The notes below the pieces were generated by a model that saw only the letters and a list, made by a program, of their open reading frames with translations, was not told where the DNA came from and did not search any database. 29,970 nt of DNA from a virus. This document shows, piece by piece, positions 7,501 to 15,433 of this stretch (its first letter is position 1; the number at the start of each line of letters is the position of its first letter). The position numbers and the translations under genes are program-made. Location: the IMG/VR virus record IMGVR_UViG_3300009181_000245, positions 1 to 29,970 of that record; one strand, written 5' to 3'.

Positions 7501-10389
7501 GGTGGATCTTCGCTTGCAACTGTTCAAGGCCAAATTACAGGAAATGCGGCGACTGCTTACACGAATGCTGTATCATATACCGATACGAAGATTGGAACAG
7601 CAAATACTGCCATTACAGGAAATGCTGCTACGGCATATACTAACGCAGTATCTTATACTGATACTAAAATCGGAACTGCCAATACCGCAATGGTTGCAAA
7701 TGCCGGAGCAGCCTATACAAATGCCATTGCAATTGCAGCGAATGCCAGCAATCTGACATCGGGTACGGTAGCATTTGCTCGACTTCCTACTGTCGACGCT
7801 GTCAATAATACTTCAATTACATTAGTTCCAGTCGCTAACAATGTCAAAACAGCATACGATGCGGCTATCACCGCCAATACAAATGCCAATACTGCATTAA
7901 CCGCTGCAGGTGCTGCTTATACGAATGCCGTATCATACACAGATGGTAAAATTCTAACATCGAATAGTGCTATTACAGGAAATGCTGCGACTGCTTATAC
8001 GAATGCTGTGAGTTACACCGATACGAAGATCGGAACTGCTAACACTGCAATGGTAGCGAATGCTGGAGCAGCGTATACGAATGCGACTATCTTTGCAGCG
8101 AATGCTTCGAATGCAAACAGCGGCACATTAGCTGAAGCTCGTCTTCCGCACAGGATGAATCAAGACGTTCGAACTAGTGATTCTCCAACTTTCGTAAATA
8201 TGACGCTATCCGGAAATCTTACAGTTTCTGGTACAAGAACATATGTCAACACCACAACGCTCGATGTTGGTGATAATATTATCACTCTGAATGCAGATCT
8301 TGGAGCTAATCCTCCTACAGAAAATGCTGGTCTCGAGATCATGCGCGGTACTTCTGCAAATGTTCAGTTTCTTTGGGATGAAACTAACGATCGTTGGTCG
8401 ACTAATGACCAGCCACTCGCAACCTCATCTCTCGTAGCAAATGGTGCCGCTTCTGGTATCACGACACTTGCTGCTGGTAATACAACGATTACAGGTTTTG
8501 CTAACGTATCATCTACTCTTGCCGTAGCAGGCATCTCTACATTCTCTGGCAACGTAGTTTTAGGCTCTGTAGGTCTTTCAGCTAACGGTGGCTTTGGTAC
8601 AGCAGGTCAAGTTCTAGCATCAAATGGAACAGCTGCATATTGGTCTTCAGCTGTGGGTCCTCAAGGAGCTCAAGGTGCCCAGGGCGCAACTGGTGCTCAA
8701 GGTGCTCAAGGAACTACTGGTGCTCAAGGTGCTACAGGTGCTCAAGGAACTACTGGTGCTCAAGGTACAGCTGGTACTACTGGTGCACAGGGTGCAACTG
8801 GCGCACAAGGCGCGCAGGGACTTCAAGGCGCACAAGGCTCCACTGGAGCCCAAGGCGCTCAAGGTGCAACTGGTGCTCAAGGTGTAGCTTCAAATTCTGC
8901 TACGATGAATACCTATACGTTTACTGCAACATCGAATACTACAATTATTACCGGAGCAGACGATACAGCGAACACTCTAGTATACACCATTGGACTTGAA
9001 AGCGTTTTTATCAATGGTTCTCGGCAGATTTCGGGAATAGATTATAATACAACGAATACTACAGTCATTACGCTTACAGCGAATGTTGTGAGTGCAGATG
9101 TTGTTCAAGTCACAACTTTAAGCGGTGGTGCTCTCGTTTCCGGAGCTCAAGGTGCAACTGGTGCACAAGGTGCTACTGGAGCTCAAGGTGCACAAGGAGC
9201 TACCGGCGGAGGCGTAACTTCTGTCGCGACAGCCAATGGTCTTTCTGGTGGAACGATTACAACTAGTGGCACAATCGGAGTAACTGCTGGGCCAACACTC
9301 ACAGTCAATACCACTGGTATTCACGTGAACTCCGCATTATCAATTACCGATCTTACTCTATCTGGCAACCTGACAGTTTCTGGTACAAGAACTTATGTGA
9401 ACACTACAACGCTCGATGTTGGCGATAATATTGTTACATTGAATGCAGATCTCGGCGCTAATCCACCCACCGAAAACGCTGGTCTCGAAATCATGCGTGG
9501 CACTTCCGCAAATGTTCAGTTTATGTGGGATGAAACTAATGATCGTTGGTCAACAAACTCTCAACCACTCGCCGTTTCATCTCTCGTAGCTGCCGGAGCG
9601 GCATCAGGTATTACAACACTCGCTGCCGGTAACACTACGATTACCGGCTTTGCCAACGTAACCACAACTATCCAAGGGGGTTCGTCACTAACTATCGCCG
9701 GTGCTGCATCTGGAATTACGACTCTTGCTGCCGGCAATACCACAATTACTGGTTTTATTAATGCTACTTCTACTGGAACATTCGCTTCAACTTTACAAGT
9801 CGGTAATAATTCCGGTGGGGTGGATGCAACATTGCATATCAAGTCAGTCCAAGGTGGCAACGGTAGATTCTTGCAATTCTCTCCACAGGCTAACTCAGTT
9901 AATGCTCTAGCACTGATGGCATCAAGTAACTCGACAGGTGGTGAACAGTGGTGGTCGATTGGTTCTCAGACTGATGATACTTTTAAAATCCAAAAGGGCG
10001 TAGGCTTTGGCGGCGCTGGCCTCTCAATTTCGAATACTGGCGGCATTGTGTCGTCCGATGTCGCTGACGCAGTTGGCTACAAAGGACTGCCGCAAAACGC
10101 CAAGACTGCAGCTTATGGGTTAATATTGACTGACATGGGTAAAATGATCAATACCACGACAGGCGGCGTAGTAATTCCAGCAAACGCCAACGTGGCGTTC
10201 CCACTTGGATCGACGATCGTTATCTATAATAACAGCGCATCCAGTCAGACGATCAGCATCACGACTGACACCATTTATCTTGCTGGCACAGCCACCACTG
10301 GTTCACGCACATTGGCCCAACGCGGCCTTGCGACTTGCGTAAAGGTTGCTAGTACGACTTGGGTCGTTTCCGGAGCAGGAGTTACTTAA
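4561..10389 (+). CDS. Giant modular tail fibre with three collagen-like blocks
   Basis: 1942 aa from ATG 4561 ([10 protein letters not shown]); a TTG two codons earlier is in frame, but the ATG follows GAGGTTGAG and is preferred. Order: an N-terminal KRT...[10 protein letters not shown] attachment module (1-60); a ~80-aa beta domain (about 99-178: TMNTYTF...[22 protein letters not shown]); a large Gly-Ala-Gln/Thr collagen-like block (about 180-322); long shaft repeats; a second collagen block (about 1366-1442); a second copy of the beta domain; a short third collagen block; and a C-terminal domain (about 1750-1942) with [28 protein letters not shown] and [20 protein letters not shown], a common phage-fibre tip pattern. 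A ~220-bp module occurs three times (from ~7190, ~8203 and ~9355), and another is shared with the 12713 gene. The late promoter at 4503 drives it. It is probably the long or side fibre; trimerisation is inferred. Confidence 0.85.
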   Translation: MANKFQFKRTTISGRTANTTDVANSGFIDNGEFAVNLTDRKVFSSDAANAIFEVGSNLSSLAVTTVVANGSSGLGGQVLSSNGTAVYWGPGGTANAATMNTYTFTVASNTTVFTGLDDTSNTFIYTAGLESVFINGSRQIAGVDYNTTNTTVLTLTANAIAGDIVQVTTLNGASLTLGSQGAQGATGAQGATGAQGAQGAQGAQGATGAASSVAGPQGSTGAQGAQGATGAQGAQGATGAQGTTGSTGAQGATGAQGAQGATGAQGAQGAAGAQGTTGSTGAQGAQGDTGAQGAQGLQGAQGVTGAQGAQGATGAQGAQGAAAVVGGSNTQIQFNDSTSSNGSAGFTFNKISNNVTIANNISATSGTFAGAVSGITTLDAGNTTITGVTRLSSPTISAPYWGANGINLIQSAATFIDNTTPGNNGSVYINRFASQTYNATVSTAQILSIYGTYFEAPILGANVITGGGGALYGKFALGAEGIYSNGSISVQGVLTANSPGNNDIVAVASTNISGANVNIGGVTTITGAPTTGLVVTVGTASFTVTPSTTGTITMGNATGSGDITVGRSTRNQTVQIASAATTSGNTKTINLGTGGAAGSTTNVNIGSTLSNTFVTINANTVTYTGAASGITTLAAGNTTITGDITVSGNLTINGTTTNINSTNLVVEDKNIILADVTTPTEVTADGGGITLKGATDKTFNWVNATTSWTSSENLDLASGKTYRINGTTIANSTALGTGILASSLTSVGTLSSLTLGGAVTGVTTLAAGNTTITGFANVTSTLAVAGITTFSGNVILGSSGLSANGGFGSAGHVLSSNGTAAYWTTAAATGVTSVATANGLSGGPITSTGTIGVTTGPTLTVNTTGIHVNSALSISDLTLSGNLTVSGTRTYVNTTTLDVGDNIVTLNADLGANPPTENAGIEVMRGTSANVQFLWDETNDRWSTNDQPLATLSLTVGNSSISSTVNGSNFSGTANNSTNFGGSSLATVQGQITGNAATAYTNAVSYTDTKIGTANTAITGNAATAYTNAVSYTDTKIGTANTAMVANAGAAYTNAIAIAANASNLTSGTVAFARLPTVDAVNNTSITLVPVANNVKTAYDAAITANTNANTALTAAGAAYTNAVSYTDGKILTSNSAITGNAATAYTNAVSYTDTKIGTANTAMVANAGAAYTNATIFAANASNANSGTLAEARLPHRMNQDVRTSDSPTFVNMTLSGNLTVSGTRTYVNTTTLDVGDNIITLNADLGANPPTENAGLEIMRGTSANVQFLWDETNDRWSTNDQPLATSSLVANGAASGITTLAAGNTTITGFANVSSTLAVAGISTFSGNVVLGSVGLSANGGFGTAGQVLASNGTAAYWSSAVGPQGAQGAQGATGAQGAQGTTGAQGATGAQGTTGAQGTAGTTGAQGATGAQGAQGLQGAQGSTGAQGAQGATGAQGVASNSATMNTYTFTATSNTTIITGADDTANTLVYTIGLESVFINGSRQISGIDYNTTNTTVITLTANVVSADVVQVTTLSGGALVSGAQGATGAQGATGAQGAQGATGGGVTSVATANGLSGGTITTSGTIGVTAGPTLTVNTTGIHVNSALSITDLTLSGNLTVSGTRTYVNTTTLDVGDNIVTLNADLGANPPTENAGLEIMRGTSANVQFMWDETNDRWSTNSQPLAVSSLVAAGAASGITTLAAGNTTITGFANVTTTIQGGSSLTIAGAASGITTLAAGNTTITGFINATSTGTFASTLQVGNNSGGVDATLHIKSVQGGNGRFLQFSPQANSVNALALMASSNSTGGEQWWSIGSQTDDTFKIQKGVGFGGAGLSISNTGGIVSSDVADAVGYKGLPQNAKTAAYGLILTDMGKMINTTTGGVVIPANANVAFPLGSTIVIYNNSASSQTISITTDTIYLAGTATTGSRTLAQRGLATCVKVASTTWVVSGAGVT
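5096..5530 (+). repeat. Collagen-like Gly-X-Y coding repeat, block 1
   Basis: About 140 codons of nearly uninterrupted Gly-X-Y triplets, mostly GAQ and GAT, with one break at AASSVA. At DNA level a 27-bp unit (GGTGCTACTGGCGCTCAAGG plus GTGCTCAA) recurs in tandem with few changes, so length change by slippage or recombination is likely. Proline is almost absent from the Y position, unlike animal collagen. Confidence 0.85.
6486..6830 (+). repeat. Inter-gene fibre module repeat, copy A
   Basis: Encodes the [20 protein letters not shown] segment through [21 protein letters not shown]. It matches 13678-14010 of the second fibre at both protein and DNA level. Identical runs exceed 40 bp (AATATAAATTCTACAAATCT onward, and a shared stretch beginning GGTGGTATTACTCTGAAAGG). 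This is strong evidence of duplication or gene conversion between the two fibre genes. Confidence 0.8.
7190..7411 (+). repeat. Fibre module repeat, copy 1 of 3
   Basis: Encodes [24 protein letters not shown] followed by ...[15 protein letters not shown] and ending near [11 protein letters not shown]. Related copies start near 8203 and 9355 in the same gene. Copies 1 and 2 share an identical run of about 32 bp near 7276 and 8287; copies 2 and 3 both encode the '[14 protein letters not shown]' variant. Third-position differences show the copies are not very recent, but they are still good recombination substrates. Confidence 0.8.
8203..8424 (+). repeat. Fibre module repeat, copy 2 of 3
   Basis: Second copy of the module described at 7190-7411, encoding [20 protein letters not shown] through [14 protein letters not shown]. 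It follows a block of alanine-rich '[20 protein letters not shown]' shaft repeats and precedes an [14 protein letters not shown] unit. Confidence 0.75.
8656..8885 (+). repeat. Collagen-like Gly-X-Y coding repeat, block 2
   Basis: About 76 codons of GAQ, GAT and GTT triplets between a shaft repeat and the second copy of the TMNTYTF beta domain. A short third block of about 22 codons lies at 9142-9207. The collagen/beta-domain pairing appears twice in inverse order, consistent with duplication and shuffling inside the gene. Confidence 0.8.
9355..9575 (+). repeat. Fibre module repeat, copy 3 of 3
   Basis: Third copy of the module described at 7190-7411, with [18 protein letters not shown] at its end in place of [18 protein letters not shown]. 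It is followed by two [14 protein letters not shown] units. Confidence 0.75.
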
Positions 10390-11222
10390 TGACTGGTATC
10401 TTTGCTGGATTGTTGGGTGTAGGCGTTAGCGTAGTAACTGGCCAAGATGCCTACACCACTGCGGGTACATATACATGGGTTAAGCCAGCCGGGGTTACTA
10501 GCGTATCCATTGTTGCCGTTGGTTCCGGTAGACCCGGAGCAGCTAGTTTTTACGTTGGTGAGATCGGCGTGTGCTGGTGTGGCTTTGGCGGCGGTGGTGG
10601 CGGTGGAGGTGCGCTGGCCTACCTCAATAACTATGATGTTTCAGCCCGATCCTCGTTGCAGATTGTAATCACCTCTGGTGGTAGCAGTACTGTTAACGAC
10701 TGCGCGGCCGCGCATATATTTACGGCAGGGCTAGGCGGAGTGGGCAGCGGTAGTACTGGTGGCGATGGGGGCACTGCCACAGGTACATTTACGGCATCTT
10801 ATGCTGGTGGTAAGGGTGGTATTGGCGGATATACTGCGTGTGGCTATAATAATAACAACGGCGGTGGTGGTGGTGCTGGCGGCTATGCTGGCGTTGGTGG
10901 CTTTGGTGGCGGTCGAACCCCCCCACCAAACGGCTGTACTAATACCCCCAGTGTTGCTGGCTCTGGCGGCGGCGGCGGCGGCGGGGGCAATCCCTATAAC
11001 GTAGGTGGTGGCGGCGTAGGCATACTTGGGCAAGGAACAAACGGCGCTGCTAACGGCGGTGGTGGGTCTGGCGGCGCTTCTGCAAATGTCAGAAATGGGG
11101 GAGCATACGGCGGTGGCGGCGCTGGTTGCAATGCAGTCTATGTTGCCTCAGGAGGCGCAGTTCGCATTATCTACCCTGGTACAACACGTTCCTTCCCATC
11201 GACTAATACAGGGGACCTATAA
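10389..11222 (+). CDS. Glycine-rich adhesin-like tail-fibre tip protein
   Basis: 277 aa from ATG 10389, coupled to the giant fibre by TAATG. After a short N-terminus (TYTWVKPAGVTSVSIVAVGSG, a 'trumpet' strand pattern common in phage Gly-rich proteins) it has dense poly-glycine runs (GGGGGGGG near residue 65, GGGGGAGGYAGVGG near 165, GGGGGGGG near 200). It ends in GGAVRIIYPGTTRSFPSTNTGDL, the usual terminus of this family in T4-like phages. Several cysteines, including VCWCGF, punctuate the glycine runs. Poly-glycine lattices are known from T2/S16 gp38 adhesins that cap the long fibre; here the same role is inferred from composition and position after the fibre. G+C is clearly above the neighbours. 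Confidence 0.75.
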   Translation: MTGIFAGLLGVGVSVVTGQDAYTTAGTYTWVKPAGVTSVSIVAVGSGRPGAASFYVGEIGVCWCGFGGGGGGGGALAYLNNYDVSARSSLQIVITSGGSSTVNDCAAAHIFTAGLGGVGSGSTGGDGGTATGTFTASYAGGKGGIGGYTACGYNNNNGGGGGAGGYAGVGGFGGGRTPPPNGCTNTPSVAGSGGGGGGGGNPYNVGGGGVGILGQGTNGAANGGGGSGGASANVRNGGAYGGGGAGCNAVYVASGGAVRIIYPGTTRSFPSTNTGDL

Positions 11223-11732
11223 ATGGAACACACTGATCTCGAACTCTACATTCAAATCCGTGACGGACAGCCGCATGAGCACCCGATATTTGCGGACAAC
11301 TTCCGTGAGGCGTTTCCCGACGTGGATATGGAGAACTTGCCAGACACGTTTGCCAAATTCATCCGCGTCGATGCCCCTGTGCCGGACACTTATGAGGTGT
11401 ACGAAGGTGTGGCCTACCAGTGGTTTGATGGCATAGTAAAGGACGTGCATTCTGTTCGCGCTATGACTGATGAAGAGCGCGCAGCCAAGGATGCAATACT
11501 GGCGCAGGAAGCAATAGACCGAGCCAATTTTGCGTTACAGTTCCGCATGGAGCGATGCCAGCAAACGGCGGATGAAACAGAGGATGCTACGCAAAAGCAG
11601 TATTGGCTTGACTGCCTTGAGGCCCACAGGCTGTGGGTGCTTGAAAGCGTCGATCCGATGACACCTGCATTTCCGCTCTTCCCTAAGAAGGATGAAAGCG
11701 GTAACTGGGTAAGTCGTTATACTATTATATAA
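11223..11732 (+). CDS. Probable tail-fibre assembly (chaperone-type) protein
   Basis: A 169-aa protein starting immediately after the adhesin stop (TAA then ATG). The N-terminal half contains IRDGQPHEHPIFADNFREAFPD and YEGVAYQWFDGIVKDVHSVRAMTDEE. I recognise this layout in proteins encoded next to Gly-rich tips in marine T4-like phages, and it resembles the tail fibre assembly proteins whose C-terminal helix (here AAKDAILAQEAIDRANFALQFRM onward) follows a 'V...R.MT..E' element. The product is soluble and has no catalytic motif. Helping to fold or attach the adjacent adhesin is inferred from gene order. Confidence 0.6.
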   Translation: MEHTDLELYIQIRDGQPHEHPIFADNFREAFPDVDMENLPDTFAKFIRVDAPVPDTYEVYEGVAYQWFDGIVKDVHSVRAMTDEERAAKDAILAQEAIDRANFALQFRMERCQQTADETEDATQKQYWLDCLEAHRLWVLESVDPMTPAFPLFPKKDESGNWVSRYTII

Positions 11733-11741
11733 GGATTAATT

Positions 11742-12410
11742 ATGGCGCGTAAGAAAGTGTCGGAACCTATGGTGGCTCCGTTGGAAGAATTTCATTATTT
11801 TGTAACTCCCATCTATATTATTAAACAGCCACGGTTTCTTGATGTAGTTAAGACAATAGCATTGGACAGCATCAAGCAAGTTCACGGCAAAGCTAAGCCG
11901 GACAAAATACATCCTCTCCTCATGTCGGGCAATATGTTGGAAGACACTCGCATCGAGGAGTTTGCCAACTTTGTAGGCGAGACGGCGTGGAATATCTTAG
12001 CTAGCCAAGGCTACGCTATGGAGAATTTTAGCACTGGGTTTACTGAAATGTGGTGCCAAGAGCATTATCAAACGGCATCGATGGATTACCACGCGCATGC
12101 CGGAGGTAGCTTCCTTGTTGGCTTCTATTTCCTTGACACGCCGGAAGGATGCTCACCCGCTGTCATTCACGATCCTCGTCCAGGACGCGTCATGCTCGAC
12201 TTGCCGCAAATTAATCCTAGCCAAGCAACGCTTGCAAGCACGGCGATTAACTTTATTCCAGAACCGGGGATGTTGATGTTCACACCGGCATGGTTAGCGC
12301 ACAGCTTCAATCGCAATACGTCGAAGGACCCGTTCCGCTTCGTTCACTTTAACCTCGCCGTGCAGCCAAAGGCACCAGTCGCGTGTCTTGCGCCTGCAGA
12401 GGTGATCTGA
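11742..12410 (+). CDS. 2OG-Fe(II) oxygenase-like protein (PF13759/TIGR02466 type)
   Basis: A 222-aa protein with a double-stranded beta-helix signature: MDYHAHAGGSFLVGFYFLD (metal ligands H117 and H119), PGRVMLD, then MLMFTPAWLAHSFNRN (H187) and DPFRFVHFNLAV (R199 for 2-oxoglutarate). The HxH rather than HxD pair is what the 2OG-FeII_Oxy_5 group shows. The substrate is unknown. It belongs to the G+C-rich adhesin module, not to the enzyme block at 16781-24974, so it may modify the adhesin or a host product. It overlaps the next gene by one base (TGATG). Confidence 0.7.
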   Translation: MARKKVSEPMVAPLEEFHYFVTPIYIIKQPRFLDVVKTIALDSIKQVHGKAKPDKIHPLLMSGNMLEDTRIEEFANFVGETAWNILASQGYAMENFSTGFTEMWCQEHYQTASMDYHAHAGGSFLVGFYFLDTPEGCSPAVIHDPRPGRVMLDLPQINPSQATLASTAINFIPEPGMLMFTPAWLAHSFNRNTSKDPFRFVHFNLAVQPKAPVACLAPAEVI

Positions 12411-12637
12411 TGTCGCATTTCGAAATACGCTATAATCAAACTCGTGGTCAGCCGGGGCGCGGTACGATGGATCACGTATGGCGCGTGTTCGAGGACGGCA
12501 AGGAGTATTTGACGAAGAACGTAGAGATTAACGTGCCTTGTCGCGGGGAGAAAACCGGTAATGACTGGAGTATGGTCTGCGAGGGTGTGCTTACGTTAGA
12601 TAGAGAAACATCGACTGCCACCATAGGGCTAGCGTAA
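12410..12637 (+). CDS. Small hypothetical protein
   Basis: 75 aa from ATG 12410, in a TGATG overlap with the oxygenase stop; an in-frame ATG at 12383 would overlap the oxygenase further and is not needed. The sequence FEIRYNQTRGQPGRGTMDHVWRVFEDGKEYLTKNVEINVPCRG looks like a compact beta protein; I recognise no family. It is the last gene of the G+C-rich module, and its tight coupling suggests a role with the oxygenase. Confidence 0.6.
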   Translation: MSHFEIRYNQTRGQPGRGTMDHVWRVFEDGKEYLTKNVEINVPCRGEKTGNDWSMVCEGVLTLDRETSTATIGLA

Positions 12638-12676
12638 TATTATAAAGCATGCCGATTCGTTTAACATTGATAAATG

Positions 12677-12684
12677 TATAAATA
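12677..12684 (+). promoter_or_regulatory. T4-type late promoter
   Basis: An exact TATAAATA box lies 29 bases before the ATG of the 905-aa fibre, within the 75-bp gap 12638-12712. The surrounding 15 bases (12675-12689) are identical to those at the 4503 promoter, so two related fibre genes share the same promoter context. A GAGGGATAGGGA ribosome-binding region follows. Confidence 0.85.
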
Positions 12685-12712
12685 GAATAAAATCTGAGGG
12701 ATAGGGAACCAG

Positions 12713-15430
12713 ATGGCTACACCAAATAACTTTCGCGTTAAATCAGGCCTGAATGTAGGCACTACAATAGCAGGCGGTAATACAACTATTACTGGCTTTG
12801 CGAATGTCAGCACCAGCGTCAACTCAGCTTCACTCACTGTAGGTTCTAGCTTCATTGCCAACACGAGCAAAGTGGCTATCGGTACGGCAGTCGGACTTGA
12901 AGCGAACGGTGGTATCGGTACTGCCGGTCAAGTATTACACTCAAATGGTACTTCGATATACTGGGCAGTTGATGACAATGCCGGAGGAACAGTCACATCT
13001 GTCGCAACTGCCAACGGTCTTTCTGGTGGTCCAATTACATCAACTGGTACACTCGGTGTAACGACCGGTTCGACACTTACGGTGAATACTGCCGGCATTC
13101 ATGTGAACTCAGCCTTATCAATCACATCTCTTACGTTAGCAGGTGCAGCTTCTGGTGTTACGACACTTGCTGCCGGTAATACAACAATTACAGGTTTTGC
13201 AAACGTAACAGGTAACGTACAAATAAGCGCGATCAATGCAACCTCATTTGGCGCTACGCTTACTTCAAATTCAACGACCGCTATTTTAACTCTTGGCAAC
13301 TCTTCTGTTACCGCAACAATGAATAGTTCAACCTTTAGTGGCACTGCAAACAACTCTACGAATCTTGACGGGTCTTCATTAGCTACAGTACAAGGTCAAA
13401 TTACTGGTAACGCTACTACTGCATATACAAACTCAGTATCCTACACTGACACAAAGATCGGTACAGCGAATACTGCGATGGTTGCAAATGCCGGTGCAGC
13501 ATATACCAATGCGACTATTTTTGCTGCCAATGCTTCGAATGCAAACAATGGCACATTAGCTTTTGCTCGATTACCTTCATTGTTTGTTGGAACGACTACG
13601 ATTCAGTCAACAAGTGCTGCACAAGCCGTAACAGGTATTACGACGCTTGCCGCAGGTAACACGACGATTACTGGTGATATTACCGTTTCTGGTAACCTTA
13701 CTATCAATGGTACTACAACCAATATAAATTCTACAAATCTTGTTGTAGAAGATAAAAACATTGTGCTTGCTGACGTAACTACTCCGACCGATGTGACTGC
13801 CGACGGTGGTGGTATTACTCTGAAAGGTGCCACCGATAAGACATTTAACTGGGTTGATGCAACTGACGGCTGGACTTCTTCTGAACATATCGATCTTGCG
13901 GCCGGTAAAGTCTATAAGATCGGTACTACTACTATTGCTAACTCTACAGCTTTAGGTACTGGAATTCTTGCATCGTCTCTTACCTCTGTAGGCACTTTAA
14001 GTTCTCTTACGCTCGGTGGCGCAGTATCAGGCGTCACAACACTCGCTGCCGGTAATACTACTATTACTGGCTTTGCGAATGCTTCAGTTTCGGTCAACTC
14101 AGCATTGTTAACTGTGGGTACAGCCTTTGTTGCTAATACGATTGGAGCTTTTCACACTGGTACTGTTAACGCTGCATCATTTACAACCACTGGTTTAACA
14201 ATTAATACTACTGCTATTGTTCCTACATCAAACTCATCAGGGCAGACATTAGGTAATACCACTTCTAGGTTTGTTTTGTCCGCCAACTCAATTGACACAA
14301 CAGGCGCAATTAACATCGCCGCCGGGCAAGTGTTAAAATTCAATAATGATGTTGGTATTTCTCGCTCGCAAGCTGCAGTATTGTCTATCGGCAACGGAAC
14401 TCAAAATGATTCTACTGGAACAATAAGTCTTACTGGTGGTTTATTTCAAGGCGCAGTCAATGCAGCTTCACATACTGTCGGTTCTAGCTTCATTGCCAAC
14501 TCAACGGGCATTACATCAACTGGCTTTGCAAACGTATCGACTACATTACAAGTGGGAACGAATACAGCCACCTTTGGTACCGCTGTTTATATTATAGCAA
14601 GTGGTAACACCGGTGTTGGTACAAGTTCTCCGGCATCACTGTTTCATGTCAAACGCGGCAGCAATGCTACCGAAAACTACCCTACTAATACTTGGGCGGC
14701 GCGCATTATCAATGCCACCGATGCCAATACTGAAAATGGCCTTGTTGTCGGCAATCGCTGGGCTGCGGTTGAGTCAACAATTTTTGAAGCCGGGTCGATT
14801 TATGGCGGAGGCTCTGCTTGGGCATCTTATTATAAAGTCACAGGCATTGGAACGCACACTTGGGGCACGGGCTCAACTGGCACTGAAGCTATGCGTATCG
14901 ATACTAACGGTAACACTGGTATTGGTAACACCGCACCGGCCCATAAATTATCGATAGGTGGCACGCTCGCAGCCGGTAACACTACGATCACGGGTTTTGC
15001 TAACGTATCGACCACTTTACAAGTAGGAGGCATTTCTACTCTTGCCGCAAACTTAGTAATGGCCAACAATTTTATTACTCGCCCAGTGTTAGCAGGTTAC
15101 TCTGAACACGAAGTGTCAAACACGGCAGTTACTGGTACATTTACACTAGACTTTTCGACTGCAAACTTCTTCGATCTAATACTTACTGGAAACACGACAA
15201 TCTCACCATCTGGAATTCCAGCGAATACAAGAATGGTTTCTGCTACACTTGCAGTCAAACAAGATGCGACCGGAGGAAGAACCATTACATGGCCGACAGG
15301 TACTAAATACGCGGGTGCTGTCTCGCCTCCTGCGACAACGACTGCAAATGCTGTCGATATCTGGTCGATTATGACGTACGATGCGGGCAATACTTACATT
15401 GTTTCATTGTCAGTAAAGAATGCGAGCTAA
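12713..15430 (+). CDS. Modular tail fibre without collagen repeats
   Basis: A 905-aa protein. The N-terminus ([32 protein letters not shown]) is a minimal attachment element. The shaft contains many [14 protein letters not shown] and [16 protein letters not shown] units also present in the 4561 fibre. Residues ~320-450 duplicate a stretch of that fibre ([22 protein letters not shown] onward). Around residues 630-745 is a VGTSSPASLFHVKRG...GNTGIGNTAPAHKLSIGG pair, the 'G.G...P..kL.v' signature common in phage fibres. The C-terminus (DFSTANFFDLILTGNTTISP, VKQDATGGRTITWPTGTKYAG, VDIWSIMTYDAGNTYIVSLSVK) matches a frequent fibre tip domain. It is probably a second receptor-binding fibre under its own late promoter. 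Confidence 0.85.
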   Translation: MATPNNFRVKSGLNVGTTIAGGNTTITGFANVSTSVNSASLTVGSSFIANTSKVAIGTAVGLEANGGIGTAGQVLHSNGTSIYWAVDDNAGGTVTSVATANGLSGGPITSTGTLGVTTGSTLTVNTAGIHVNSALSITSLTLAGAASGVTTLAAGNTTITGFANVTGNVQISAINATSFGATLTSNSTTAILTLGNSSVTATMNSSTFSGTANNSTNLDGSSLATVQGQITGNATTAYTNSVSYTDTKIGTANTAMVANAGAAYTNATIFAANASNANNGTLAFARLPSLFVGTTTIQSTSAAQAVTGITTLAAGNTTITGDITVSGNLTINGTTTNINSTNLVVEDKNIVLADVTTPTDVTADGGGITLKGATDKTFNWVDATDGWTSSEHIDLAAGKVYKIGTTTIANSTALGTGILASSLTSVGTLSSLTLGGAVSGVTTLAAGNTTITGFANASVSVNSALLTVGTAFVANTIGAFHTGTVNAASFTTTGLTINTTAIVPTSNSSGQTLGNTTSRFVLSANSIDTTGAINIAAGQVLKFNNDVGISRSQAAVLSIGNGTQNDSTGTISLTGGLFQGAVNAASHTVGSSFIANSTGITSTGFANVSTTLQVGTNTATFGTAVYIIASGNTGVGTSSPASLFHVKRGSNATENYPTNTWAARIINATDANTENGLVVGNRWAAVESTIFEAGSIYGGGSAWASYYKVTGIGTHTWGTGSTGTEAMRIDTNGNTGIGNTAPAHKLSIGGTLAAGNTTITGFANVSTTLQVGGISTLAANLVMANNFITRPVLAGYSEHEVSNTAVTGTFTLDFSTANFFDLILTGNTTISPSGIPANTRMVSATLAVKQDATGGRTITWPTGTKYAGAVSPPATTTANAVDIWSIMTYDAGNTYIVSLSVKNAS
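13678..14010 (+). repeat. Inter-gene fibre module repeat, copy B
   Basis: Counterpart of the 6486-6830 segment, in the 905-aa fibre. Protein differences cluster at ...TWSSEN/HIDLAAGKVYKIG, while the [15 protein letters not shown] core is unchanged. Confidence 0.8.
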
Positions 15431-15433
15431 GAT

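Noticed and set aside
10731-11033. Alternative frames within the poly-glycine gene on both strands
   Set aside because: High G+C glycine codons keep other frames open; only the 10389 frame has a coupled start and the family C-terminus.
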